Positions 35,450 through 45,130 of a stretch of 64,000 bases of DNA are shown here, piece by piece. Each line of letters starts with the position of its first letter. Position 1 is the first letter of the stretch. The position numbers were made by a program, and so were the translations under genes. The notes under the pieces were generated by a model. The model searched no databases. It saw only the letters and a program-made list of their open reading frames with translations, and was not told where the DNA came from. This DNA is from Tachinus rufipes. Its lineage: Eukaryota > Arthropoda > Insecta > Coleoptera > Staphylinidae. Where the stretch lies: the NCBI GenBank assembly GCA_963932245.1, contig OZ010747.1, forward strand, positions 14,659,979 to 14,723,978. The letters are read 5' to 3'.

Positions 35450-37780
35450 TAAATTGGGACGTCTTATAAGCTGTGGGGTGTGGTGTGGTGTTTGCTTCTT
35501 TAGGTAAGTATTAAGTTAACCAATTGCTTATAGTCAAATCTTTCTTATCTAGCTCAGTAAGTCTGGCTAGATTAGTATTGGAGTAAACCGCTAGATTATT
35601 AAAGTATTTTTGGCCAAAGTTTCAATATGTTGGCGTAGCAAGGGAATTCCGAGATTGTTCCAAATTTTACGATTTTGGACAAACCATGGAGTTCCGACAA
35701 GCATCCGCAAAATCAGACTTTGAAAAGCTTGGAGACGATTGAGGTGCCTGTTTGCGGTAGTTTTTTTAGATAAGAGACGCATAGGTGATTATTAGTTTGA
35801 TGGTAGAAGTTTTTTGACGTAAGGTAAAAATGTGATTAAAAACGTTGTCTGTTAAGGTTTTGCAAGATAGAAATGAGGCTATCAGCCTTATAAGATGCAG
35901 AAAAAAAAGATCACTCCCGTAGCTTTTTTTGGTGTTAAACGTTTGATTATGTTGTCAGTCACGCGATTTAGTTGATGGGCTGATGAATGACTGATAGTCT
36001 GGTAGTTTTAGAGAAACTTACGATTTTGACCAGGTTTTGGTATGTTTATGACGAGGGAGCCTTTCCAATCTGTAGGAAAATGCCCTGTGCGTATAATTGC
36101 ATTTCCAATATTGGCGAGAGCCATTATCTTCTGCATTGAATTGTCATCTTCTATGATAGATTCTAGTGTTTTTTCAGGTTTTTTTTTACTATTCTGTGAT
36201 GCGAGTTTAAGATTTTGCAATTTTTGTTTTGCGATGCATTTGCTTGGCGCAATTTTTTTGTGGTTTAATACTTTTGTGATCTGTGATAATCTAAGAGGGT
36301 TATCGGCGCAAATCTGATGGGGTTTAGAATTATTTATTAGGTTTGTTAGAAATGCGACGGTTCTTACTGGGATCAGGTTGCTAATGCTCTCCTCCGGGGA
36401 TTATAATAAAAGAGTCTAATCCGTAAGTGTTTTTTTTTCCTTTTCCGGTCGGACCTAAACTCCTTGATAACGTGAATGTTGTCCTTGAGTATTGCTACGT
36501 TAAGAACATCCTTTTGGTAACCCACAGAACTATAATGTATGGGTTTATCCGGGTTCACTAATTGAATTGAAAACTCTTTTGGTCTACGTAGTTGAGCAAT
36601 GCTAGACCTATGGCTTTGGTTCTTAAGCTGTTCCATGCCAGGTGCTTAGAATTGAAGTTTCCAGCAATTATTATGGGGAAAGTGTTTGTAAGAACTATAT
36701 TAAAATCTGCCGTTTTGATCAAGTTGACCGGGTTTATGTAAGCCGATGCGATCTTGGTTGTGCTTAGCACAGGCACGTACCATAATTGCATTTAATTCAA
36801 GCGTGATTGTGCTTGGGGTATTTACTTCGGAATGGTCTAAAAATCTTTTTTGCAAAAATTAGTGTTCTATGCTTCTGTTTTACCATCAACGTTTTTAAGT
36901 ACGTGAAGGTATTTGGAAATCTCAGCGTGTGTGGTTTGGTTTAGAAAATAGAATGACGTTGATGTTTTGTTGGATTAAGAACTCTTCCACTTTACTCATT
37001 TTTTTTACAAACGTAGACGAGACCGGGAAGGCTATTATTTTAAGGTTTACCTTACATCCCTTAAAGTTGGAGAGATAAGATCCAGAATCTAATGCACACT
37101 TGGGCGGAGTGTTTTAAGAGCACGTTGCTAATTATTGGGGCTCCAAATAGTTGGGACAGAGAGGAGTAAAAGTGAAACATTTTTAAATGGTGTGATTGTG
37201 TAGTTGGTAATTTTTGGCTTTAATGAGTGCCATTATCCCGTTTTTTGGTAGTACTGAAACTTTTAATCTTAGAAGTTTAGTGAAGTCCATAAACTCAACT
37301 TTTTTTGCTTTCTTTGAAAGTTGCTCTAAAATTATAGAAAAACAAATTAATTTGTTTTTTTTCCTTCTTGTGATTAGCATTTCAGGTCGGAATTATGGGT
37401 ATTTTGTAAAGATCGTATTGCAATCTTATTGTTGCTGAATTATTTAGAATGCCCCGGGAATAAATGCTTGTCTTTAATCATATATGCCAGAGTACAAAAC
37501 TTAGAATTGCCTATGTGAGAATTGAAAGGGTTAGATGCAACGTCATCGTCATTACTGGCATTGAGGTTTGAGACGGCAGGCCTGAAACTCACTTTGGTGA
37601 ATGCTCTTCAAGTATTATTTTTTTTTAGCGGGGGATTTGCATTTCTTAGGGGCGGATGTCTTTAGTGTTTTTTGGCTTAAAAAGTCGGCTGGGTTAACGA
37701 CTGATGGTTATTGGTTTGCATTTGCTGAATTGTTGGCTGATGACCAGATAGTAGGTAAAGAAAAAAACTTACTTTAAATT
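35450..37780 (-). pseudogene. Collapsed jockey-like LINE (ORF1 remnant, endonuclease, RT pieces)
   Basis: Reading the - strand from about 37,780: a basic, Asn/Lys-rich ORF1 N-terminus; a central ORF1 piece at 37,380-37,183; a decayed third knuckle (PPKCALDSGSYLSNFKGCKV, near 37,095); then the ORF2 endonuclease start (FLIQQNINVILFSKPNHTR, near 36,960). The endonuclease core follows at 36,791-36,558 (IIIAGNFNSKHLAWNS, the GDFN-x-K-H-x-x-W motif with Asp replaced by Asn). RT entry is at 36,220-36,008 (TGHFPTDWKGSLVINIPKPG), RT middle pieces lie near 35,950, and the C-terminal domain ends at 35,591 (QSLILRMLVGTPWFVQN). The order is correct, but the RT palm with its catalytic aspartates is largely deleted. 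At 2.3 kb it is about half the usual length. Confidence 0.78.
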
Positions 37781-38289
37781 TTCTTTCTTTTGTTTTTAGG
37801 CTGCTTTTTCTTCTGGACAGTAATTTTTCTATTACCGGCCCGAAAAATTGTTGTGTAAAATCCGTGACCGTAACAAATTTAGACAGCTAGACGGGTGACC
37901 TTGTGCTTTGAGACCGGTTGCTACGTCAACTACAGCTTAATTACAATGATCACGGTGATATGTAACCTCGGGAGTGCCAGAAAGTGATATTAATTATGAT
38001 ACCCAGGTATGATACGTCTGGGAGCACCAAGTGTCATATAGGGATTAAGTGCAATTTTACGTTTTTTGAACTTGTCTTGACGTGTCTTGACTTGTCGGCG
38101 GCGTGACCTTGAACTTGTTAATTTTGTACGTACGTGGCGGGGATTGTCGCGTAAAATGTATAATGTCCGTGGTGGACGCAGGGAGCAGCTTGCAGAGATT
38201 CAAAAGTGCTAGGGCGATATTCTTGCCTCTAACAGTTTATGTTGACTGGTGTGTTGCTGCCGCTAGATTACGACTAGCCCCGAAACAAA
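37781..38289. other. Unassigned DNA before the gypsy-like complex
   Basis: GC-richer than average, with no frame I recognise; the 112-codon frame that begins at 38,103 overlaps the direct repeat. The repeated TTGACGTGTCTTGACTTGTC near 38,080 is a minor local duplication. Confidence 0.35.
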
Positions 38290-38960
38290 TCTTTCAAAAA
38301 AGACCAAAGATGCCACATTGGAGACACCTGCGCGGCGTAGCTTCCAACGTCAACGTAGCAGCTCATGCCTATGTTACCAAAAGCGTTGCTCTTATTCATT
38401 GCGACATGGACAACAAACTTGGGAAGCAAGACGATCTGTAATCGGCTAAGCAGTTATACACCAAGATATTGGACATAGAACGCGAGAATCTGAGAAAGAA
38501 AGAAAAGGATCAAAGCAAACTTTTTCAACCGACAGCTTAGGTAATTCTTGCGCATCGTGGACCTACTTTGCAGTGCTCTACAACATAGTGTTCGAAAGTG
38601 GCCAAAATGACTTGAGTAAGTTCCCAGTACTGAATACCGCAAAAATTACCGCCATATCCCGGAAAATAACATTTTGGACAAGCCCCTTTTGCGAGTGTTG
38701 TCGAGCAACTTAAACCGCCGCACTACAGACAAATAGTGGAACCCAAGTGGACACTTTTTGATTTTGTTTACAAACTGCTCACGTTCCTAATAATAGTTTT
38801 GCTACCAAAAGTTGACAATCTTCACCAGGAGAAAACAAAAGTTTAGCCTAGGAGGTTTTGGAAGATTGTTGCAGCGCGTGGGCAGAGCCACGCTCTACTA
38901 ACCAGCATGCAACGCGCGCAACCGTCTCAGTTGGCTTTTCTACTGGGTGCTTCTAGACGA
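38290..38960 (+). repeat. Direct repeat A, copy 1 (likely gypsy-like terminal or 3' region)
   Basis: This segment matches 42,425-42,885 in the same orientation. Shared landmarks: GTTATACACCAAGATATTGG (38,452 and 42,591), CCGGAAAATAACATTTTGGA (38,658 and 42,629), AACTTGAACCGCC-like sequence, AAAACAAAAG...TTAGCCTA, and AACCAGCATGCAACGCGCG (38,899 and 42,822). Copy 1 is about 170 bp longer between the first two landmarks. A pair of direct repeats about 4.1 kb apart with gypsy-type primer sites between them suggests LTR or subterminal sequence of one element, but divergence is high and no TG...CA termini were found. Confidence 0.6.
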
Positions 38961-38999
38961 TCTGATTTTACAATGATTCAGCTTCCGTCCAACCCCAAC

Positions 39000-39311
39000 A
39001 TTTCCGACTACCACTCTGCAACTAGTCCTCCGGTTCTTCCGAGGCTACACCGCAAACCCCCAGTTACGTCGCTCCATAATATACAATCACCAGCCTTGTG
39101 TGAGCACCGGTACACCGTCTGTGTGACTTGTCTGTTAAAACCATCGGATTTGTGCGTCAGTGTAACGTGTTTAATCGGAACCTTAGGGTTTGTGCGTCTG
39201 TGTGATGTGTTTGTTAAACTACGTCTCCGACGTTTTGGAACAACTACCAGAATGGCTTTTGGACTTGAACCGGCAACCTCTGTCGACCCTCACGGAGGCG
39301 TGCCGGTAACA
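39000..39311 (+). mobile_element. LTR-like segment upstream of primer-site module 1
   Basis: The stretch has a diverged partner at 39,640-39,945, offset by about 635 bp. Shared blocks include CACCAGCC(T)TGTGTGA, GTTTGTGCGTC, ACTACGTCT(C/T)CGACGTT and CAACCTCTGTCGACCCTCAC. Both end in ...TAACA, followed by AA and TGGCG, the usual arrangement of an LTR ending in CA with a 2 bp gap before the primer-binding site. Its left boundary is uncertain. Confidence 0.6.
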
Positions 39312-39313
39312 AA

Positions 39314-39320
39314 TGGCGTC
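39314..39320 (+). promoter_or_regulatory. Degenerate primer-binding site (module 1)
   Basis: TGGCGTC, preceded by ACAAA, occupies the position of the two better sites at 39,472 and 39,948. Only the first bases match a tRNA-Lys complement; the rest has decayed. Confidence 0.4.
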
Positions 39321-39471
39321 TTTACGTTCTTTTAAAGAACACCCTGAGAAGAAAGAGTAAAAAAAAAGATTTGACGACAAAAACGACGTGAGCGAGAAGA
39401 GGAGGAACAGTCGCTAGAAGAATACCTTGCTGATTTTGGCCAACTTCGACATTGCCGACCACTCGAACAAA

Positions 39472-39489
39472 TGGCGCCCAACGTTGGGC
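39472..39489 (+). promoter_or_regulatory. tRNA-Lys primer-binding site (module 2)
   Basis: TGGCGCCCAACGTTGGGC matches the complement of the 3' end of insect tRNA-Lys (TGGCGCCCAACGTGGGG, from general knowledge of tRNA-Lys-CTT and gypsy-type elements), apart from one extra T. It follows ACAAA, as expected two bases after an LTR end. It would prime minus-strand synthesis in a gypsy-type element. A gag-like reading frame starts just downstream. Confidence 0.72.
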
Positions 39490-39947
39490 TAATAATTGGT
39501 ATGGTGCCTTCACGTTCTTGCAAAAAACACCCCAAAAATATAGAGCAGAAAAAGAAAAAAAGACTTGACGACAAAGACGACGCAAGCAAGAAGAGGAGGA
39601 ACAGTCGCTGGAAGAATACCTTGCTAATTTTGTCCAACCTCGACATTGCCGACCACCACTTGCAACTAGTCTTGTGAGGCTACACCGCAGAACCCCAGTT
39701 ACGTCGTTCCACAATACATAGCCACCAGCCCTGTGTGATCACCAGTGGAGTGTCAGTGTGACTTGATTGTTGGAACCTCCAGGTTTGTGCGTCAGTGTGA
39801 CGTCTTCAGTTAAAACCTTAGAGTTTGTGTGTGACGTGTTTGTCGGTACAAACTACGTCTTCGACGTTCCAAAACAACTATCAGAATAGCTTTAGGACTT
39901 TGACCGGCAACCTCTGTCGACCCTCACGGAGGCATGCCGATAACAAA

Positions 39948-39960
39948 TGGCGCCCAACGT
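39948..39960 (+). promoter_or_regulatory. tRNA-Lys primer-binding site (module 3)
   Basis: TGGCGCCCAACGT is an exact match to the first 13 bases of the tRNA-Lys complement; the next bases (TTTGC) differ. It again follows ACAAA at the end of an LTR-like segment. Confidence 0.68.
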
Positions 39961-40180
39961 TTTGCTAAGAATTGGTATGGTGCCTTCACGTTCTTTTAAA
40001 GAACACTCTGAGATAAAAAAGCAAAAAAAAACTTGAGGACAAACGCGACGCGAGCGAGAAGAGGAGGAACAGTCGCTGGAAGAATACCTTGCTGATTTTA
40101 AACGATACAAATTTGAATTACTATCTAATCAACCGACCACTCTCGTCGGTGTAATCACTTGCAAGTAATAAGGGCACACC

Positions 40181-40465
40181 ATTGAACTAAACTCTTAGCA
40201 ACTCAAAGACACCACAAAATTTACCCAGATCAGTTTAGAACCGGTTGAGCGTAATGTGGAATTAAAGCTATCTGGTATGCGCAATTGCAATGAAATCCAC
40301 CAAGTTATCAAGACATTGACCGCACAGTTGAACACGATCAACTCTGGCAATTATTTTGTGAAAAAACAATTTTAGTGGTTGACATGGAAATTGTAAATTT
40401 GACTTGCAACCTTCTGCAAGATTACAGAGGAGGTCAAACACGCCCTGGATGTTGAACCGGGCACT
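40181..40465 (+). pseudogene. Decayed continuation of the gag-like region
   Basis: Short frame fragments (VERNVELKLSGMRNCNEIHQ, VIKTLTAQLNTINSG) suggest a helical capsid-like protein. They are interrupted by stops and end where the R1-like sequence starts at about 40,470. No domain was recognised. Confidence 0.35.
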
Positions 40466-40469
40466 CCAG

Positions 40470-41335
40470 AACTTTTGTGTTCATCAAAAAGAAGCAATAC
40501 AAGCTTGTACAACATCTAATGACTTGTGTGTAACACTTGAAGCAAAGGGATGGAATGAACAGGTTAGGAAAGCAGTAAGAGGAACAAAAAAAATGGAAGG
40601 AATGCTTAGTAGGCTTATGCCAAACAAGGGAAGACCAGGAGAAAGAACAAGAAGGCTAATAGCAACTGCAGCTAGAAGTAAACTATTGTATGCCGCGGAA
40701 ACATGGGGAAAAGCTTTGAAGACAAAAAAAACAAAAAAGAAGTAAGAGGAGCTATGAGAGCAAGTTTGTTAAGGATCTGCAAGGTCTACAGGACGGTGTT
40801 GCAGGAGGTACTAGAAGTAATTGCGGCGACACTACCCGCAGATTTGATGGTAGAAGAAGAATTAGGTATAAAGAAAATGGTAGGTTGGAAAGATAGCAAA
40901 GACAGTGGAAAGAAGGAGAAAAAGGAGAATGAACAAGGGAACTAATACCAGAAATAAAAGAATAGGTAAAGAAAAAAACGTGTTACTATAAAACACAACT
41001 ACTTACCGGACATGGAGCGTATAGAGCGTTTGGAAAATACTTACAAAAAATAAATAAGATGAAGAAAATAGAAAAATGTATATTTTGTCTAGAAGACACG
41101 CATGACGACGCAAAACATACGCTAGTAGAGTGCAAATCGTGGGAGGAAGATAGGAAAACGCTAGAAAAGATATTAGAAAACAATGTAAACAAACCTACAA
41201 TTATTATTATGCCTGAGTGACAAAAACAAATAGAGAACAGTAAGAAACTATGCTGCGACAGTACTGAAAAAAAATATAGAGGAGTTTGAAACTTTGAGAT
41301 TTAGGTTAACCAAAATGGAAGAAAACACTTAAATT
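40470..41335 (+). pseudogene. R1-like LINE ORF2, C-terminal part
   Basis: The frame from 40,470 reads the thumb and C-terminal region of an R1-clade non-LTR retrotransposon: LSRLMPNKGRPGERTRRLIA, LLYAAETWGKAL, then after a frameshift near 40,730 VRGAMRASLLRICKVYRTVL, then LPADLMVEE. From 40,984 the R1-type C-terminal zinc-binding domain is readable: QLLTGHGAYRAFGKYL, CIFCLEDTHDDAKHTLVEC (C-x2-C-x8-H-x4-C), then a terminal helix region broken by a TGA at the position of an expected Trp and a frameshift near 41,243. The catalytic RT core and endonuclease are absent. The sequence is strongly A-rich, unlike the gypsy-like DNA around it. R1 elements usually sit in 28S rDNA; no rDNA is visible here. 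Confidence 0.75.
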
Positions 41336-41339
41336 AAAA

Positions 41340-42060
41340 GCCACGGAAGACAAAGGAAGGAGGAGCAAAAAGCATAATGGAAGAAAAAGAATATGGAAAA
41401 AAGTAATAAAGAGGAAAGAAACAAAGAAGGTCAAAACAACTATGCCAGCCAAGCAATAGATGATAAACAGAAAGACAAGAAAAGAACATATACAGAACCC
41501 TAGTACCAACAAAAATTGCAGAAATAGGGAGGAAAAAAAGAGAACTGCTCAAAGAAAATAAATTGACGGAATTGACTAAACAATTTCCAAACGGAAGTAA
41601 CGCCACCTCAAGGTTGACAGAAAATGCAACTTTTGATCAGAGTATATCTGGCAACTTGGGGGCACAAAAAACTAATTCCAAATAGAGATTCAAAAATTTT
41701 ACTAGAAGTTAAACTGGCAAATGTAAGACTACCAAAAGGGATGCATTTAATGGAGCTGCACAAAATATTTATGAAAGAAAAAGGATACAACATAGAAGAA
41801 GTTAATGAAGATATAGAACAACTAAGAAGATACCTAAGGACAATGCAAATATCTAAGGTAAATAACACAAGAATAGGAGAAAAAAGAGGAGAATGCCAGT
41901 GTAGGAAGTAGGGCAGAAAAATAGGGTATAGGGAGAGATGGGCCGGGGACAGCATGTGTTACCGCAGCAGACTGCGTAAAGTCAAAACCAGCTCACCACA
42001 AACTAGTACCACATTAGAGACAATGACTAAGACAAATTAACAGAAGGACTTACGCAGAGA
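41340..42060 (+). other. A-rich region with an unrecognised 95-codon frame
   Basis: The strand is purine-rich with many AGAAGAA and GGAAGAAA words, like the R1-like segment before it, so it probably belongs to the same element. The best frame (41,624-41,911) encodes a charged polypeptide with EVNEDIEQLRRYLRTMQ, likely helical; I do not recognise it. An upstream stretch in other frames is also Lys/Glu-rich. It could be ORF1 of a second, truncated copy of the R1-like element, but there is no motif to support this. The long antisense frames at 41,306-41,955 are T-rich shadows. Confidence 0.4.
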
Positions 42061-42107
42061 AAAAAATCAAAAAGTATTGCCATGCATTAGATATTCTCAA
42101 GAATCAC

Positions 42108-42424
42108 TTGTTAAGCCCAACACCTCACTACGTCTTTAAAAAAAAAAAAACATTTAATGACCATACAGAAGAACCACATTGCCAAAGTCGTCAGTACCAA
42201 GTACCACTAAAGAAATGCTTTGGCTCGGTGCTAACGGCGGTTGCTATTATTTGCAACATGCCTAAACAAGACGCAACCGACGGAAGCACATGTTTAACAT
42301 GTTTAAATACCGAACGTGATAGAACAAAAGGAGTTGGAAGAAAACCGCTTCTCAAATGATTCCGAGAAAGAGAAGAAGACAGTATCTCAAGGCGACTCCA
42401 AAATATTGGCAGAGATACAGATCC
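42108..42424 (+). other. Unassigned DNA, possibly decayed gypsy-like pol or 3' region
   Basis: A frame from 42,108 to 42,359 and an overlapping one to 42,504 give no recognised domain. It precedes direct repeat A copy 2, so by position it may be internal sequence of the same gypsy-like element. There is a 13-A run at 42,138-42,150. Confidence 0.3.
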
Positions 42425-42885
42425 GTCTTTTAAAAGAGACCAAGAATGTCACACCGAATACACCTGCGATTGAGCGCGGCGTAATCCCAACGCGACGTAC
42501 TTAGCCCATGTGTCACCGATACCGATGCTGCTATCTATTAGGACATGGACAATAACCTCGGGAGACAGAAAAGTTTGGAACCGGCTAAACGGTTATACAC
42601 CAAGATATTGGACCACTACAGGAACCCGGAAAATAACATTTTGGATAAGACCGTGCCGCAAGTATGGAGCAACTTGAACCGCCACACCATAGACTGATGC
42701 TGGAACCTAAGTAAACATTTTTTGATTTTTTTAATAATAGCGCCTTAACCAGAAGTCAACGATACCTGGACAACATCTTTGCCAGGAAAAAACAAAAGCT
42801 TAGCCTAAGAGGTTGGGAACCAACCAGCATGCAACGCGCGTAACCGCTTCAGTTGGTTACTTCCACTCAGTGCTGTTACGGCCAC
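42425..42885 (+). repeat. Direct repeat A, copy 2
   Basis: Diverged direct copy of 38,290-38,960 with shared landmarks in the same order. It ends near the CTTCAGTTGG block (42,847), beyond which the copies no longer align, close to the start of the jockey-like fragment. Confidence 0.6.
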
Positions 42886-42949
42886 TAGGCGGCGTTGACC
42901 TACCATAACACCCGCTCTCTCCGCAAGCGCGCTCAACTAATTGCGCAGA

Positions 42950-43358
42950 CCGGGCTACATAAAATAAAACACGTTTAAGAATTTCCTAATACACACGTAA
43001 TTAATATCTCAAAACCTGGAAAGGACCAAATGTTTTTTTCAAAACTAACGGCTACTCAGTTTTCTATGCACCTTGAGCAAGATCATAGAAAGAGTAATTC
43101 TGGATGATCTTCAAAAACACGCAAAAGTAAATTTTTTTTTCCTTTTCATCAGCATGGGTTTAGGCGTAAATACCCAGTTATACATCAATTAAACCGCGTG
43201 GCAGATCACATTATTTTAGACTAAGAAAACCACGGAGGTGGTATTTTTTGACTTCGAAAAGGCCTTTGATAAGATCTGACACGCCAGATTAATATTAAAA
43301 CTGCATAAACTCAAATTCCAACTGCGTCTCATAAAGTTGATTGCTTTATACCTAGAAT
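42950..43358 (+). pseudogene. Jockey-like LINE reverse transcriptase, 5' portion
   Basis: The frame remnants read VINISKPGKD (43,000), LCTLSKIIERVILDDLQKHA (43,065-43,130), FHQHGFRR, HQLNRVADHII, then FFDFEKAFDKI near 43,240-43,280. This is the order of jockey-type RT: entry motif, fingers, then the catalytic F-x-D-x-x-K-A-F-D box with its aspartate intact. It continues as LIALYLE to 43,357 and is then cut by the antisense LINE insertion, resuming at 44,518. Frameshifts and a stop (ILD*ENHG, near 43,220) are present. The endonuclease and ORF1 are absent, so the copy was 5'-truncated. Confidence 0.78.
43349..43358. repeat. Target-site duplication, left copy
   Basis: TACCTAGAAT, identical to 44,508-44,517. 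It flanks the antisense LINE on its 3' side. Confidence 0.85.
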
Positions 43359-44507
43359 TCATCTTCTTCTTCTTCATGTGTCATGCCCTCCAAGAGCGTT
43401 GACGACCATTTTTATTATTTGAATTTTATCTGCAGCTTTTCGAAATAGGAATCTTGTACTTTGTCCAAACCATTGGCAAAGGTTCTTGAGCCATGATGTT
43501 CTACGGTGGCCTGGACTGCGCGTACCTTGTATTTTACCCTGTATTTTTGTCTGTTGTAACTTGTACTTATCATTTCGGATAACATGACCAAGGTATTCCA
43601 GTTTTCTTCTCTTTATTGTGTTGTGAACTTCTGTTTGCTTATTGACTTTTTGCAAAACCTCGACGTTAGTAATTCGATCCTCCCAAGAAATTCTCAACAC
43701 TCTACGGTAAGTCCACATCTCAAAAGCCTCCACCTTCTTACACATAGCCTCCGTAAGTGTCCAAGCCTCGACGCCGTAGTACAGGATACTAAACACATAA
43801 CACCTTAACAATCTGATTCTGAGGGGGATTTCCAAGTGCCTGTTGTTTAGCACTTTCTTCATTCTGGTGAAAGCTCCTCTTGCCTGTTCGATGCGGCTTC
43901 TAATTTCCGATGTCATGTCCCATTTGTCGTTTACGTTACAGCCAAGGTAGTTATAGGAGTTGACGCGTTCCACCACCTCATTTCCAATTCTTAGATTCAG
44001 CTGGTTATTTACGCTAGTTTTATTTACGACGAGCCATTTTGTTTTATTAACGTTGAGTTTAAGACCCATGGACAAGCTGTGCTCTGTAACGGTTGTCATT
44101 AGTTCTTGTAGGTCTTCCATGTTTGTAGCCAATAGAACGGTGTCGTCGGCATACCTCAGGTTATTGATCACTATGCCTCCTACGATTACTCCTATGTTCT
44201 TGAAATCCAATGCTTTTCAAAATATTTTTTCTGCATAAAGGTTAAAAAGTAATGGCGAGAGAACACAGCCTTGTTGCACCCCTCTTTGAATCACGACCTC
44301 TTCTGACAGTTCTTTGTTTACTAACACCGCTGCTGTTTGGTTCCAATACCGGTTGGCTATAATGCGGATATCTTGCCCGTATAATCCCAATTCTTTAAGT
44401 ATATCTACTACTTTATTGTGGTTTACGGTGTCAAATGCTTTTTCATATTCTAAAAAGCAGGCAAAAACATCTACATTGACATCAAGGCATCGTTGTATCA
44501 GAACTTG
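43359..44507 (-). mobile_element. 5'-truncated APE-type LINE insertion
   Basis: The 1,149 bp insertion sits in the jockey-like RT in the opposite direction, bounded by a perfect 10 bp duplication. On the - strand it encodes the second half of a reverse transcriptase: FACFLEYEKAFDTVNH (44,450, box A-like), ELGLYGQDIRII, QRGVQQGCVLSPLLFNLYAE (44,240-44,290), then from 44,210 to 43,374 an open 278-codon frame. That frame has NNLRYADDTVLLA (intact catalytic YADD), GLKLNVNKTKWLVV, NSYNYLGCNV and the C-terminal ISWEDRITNVEVL and YLGHVIRNDKY blocks. One TGA (44,219-44,217) interrupts it. The 3' end is a short GAAGAAGAAGATGA tail. It is the best-preserved LINE coding stretch in the window. I do not assign the clade firmly (RTE/L2-like arrangement). 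Confidence 0.88.
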
Positions 44508-44517
44508 TACCTAGAAT
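44508..44517. repeat. Target-site duplication, right copy
   Basis: TACCTAGAAT, identical to 43,349-43,358. Removing the insertion plus one copy joins the jockey-like RT frame (LIALYLE to CRTLSV). Confidence 0.85.
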
Positions 44518-45130
44518 GCAGAACCTTATCAGTAATGCTCTAAAACCATGTCTCGATCTCACGGCTAATTACGGCAGGGGTTCTTCAAATTTCTCTTCTA
44601 TCGTTTTTGCTATTCAACTTTAACCATTTAGCACAAAACGTCTTCATTGATAACTTACAGATTCTTGGTCAAATTCTGCAAAGCATTTGGGAATCACATT
44701 TGATAAAAGTACAAATTGTACGTTCAGGCCGTTCTAGACAAAGCTAAATCGGCAAACAACCTGCTGCTTTTAATGCTCTACAGGGACAGTGGGTTATCGC
44801 TCTGGAACAAATTTCTGATGTCCATCATTAGACCGCAAATGACGTTTGCTTACCCAATCTGGAGAACGGCGACAAATTCTCATGCCAGGCGTCTTAAAGT
44901 TTTTTAAATCTAACATTTTGTTCGATTGTAAGAGTTTCATAGTACGTTATAAATGCAGACATTTACAACAACCTAGGTATTACTCTGCTACGGCAGGCAA
45001 CATTTTGAGGCGTTTGCCAAAAAATTCTTTGCAAATTTAGCGCTGCATTTTAATACCGATTTGGCAGAGCCGGATAAACAGGGCCACTTCTATAGAAGAC
45101 TGATCAACCTAATACTAACCTAAGTGGGTT
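44518..45130 (+). pseudogene. Jockey-like LINE reverse transcriptase, 3' portion
   Basis: This continues the frame broken at 43,358: CRTLSVML, a stop, then ITAGVLQISLLSFLLFNF near 44,570-44,625, which is the jockey A-G-V-P-Q-G-S-x-L-S-P-x-L-(F/Y) motif with Gly, Pro and the second Pro lost. Downstream pieces (AKSANNLLLL, SIIRPQMTFAYPIWRTAT at 44,825-44,875, then a LQQPRYYSA-type segment) correspond to the thumb and C-terminal domain. The YADD block between them is missing. It decays into non-coding sequence by about 45,130. Confidence 0.68.

Larger units (their letters stand above)
39321..40180 (+). pseudogene. Repeated gag-start modules of a gypsy-like element
   Basis: Three copies of a leader plus gag start follow the three primer sites: 39,321-39,470, 39,490-39,640 and 39,961-40,180. 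Each reads MVPSRS or a variant (copy 1 lacks the first part), a Lys/Glu-rich segment, then an EEEEQSLEEYLADF block. Copy 3 continues furthest (FKRYKFELLSNQPTTLVG, then a stop) but has an in-frame TGA after the Lys-rich part. In copies 1 and 2 the block reads into the next repeat. The LTR-like segment 39,640-39,945 lies between copies 2 and 3. I assign this to gag by its position after the primer site, not by a recognised domain. Confidence 0.55.

Noticed and set aside
39472..39960. tRNA-Lys gene fragment
   Set aside because: The sequence is the complement of the tRNA 3' end next to LTR-like sequence, so it is a primer-binding site; no tRNA cloverleaf is present.
39322..40110. Minus-strand frames of 72-130 codons rich in Ser, Leu and Phe
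   Set aside because: They are antisense to the repeated gag-start modules and recur because the modules are duplicated.
41306..41955. Minus-strand frames rich in Phe and Leu that look like membrane proteins
   Set aside because: They are antisense to purine-rich DNA, which always gives hydrophobic antisense frames.
43584..44514. Plus-strand frames across the antisense LINE
   Set aside because: Shadows of the minus-strand reverse transcriptase.
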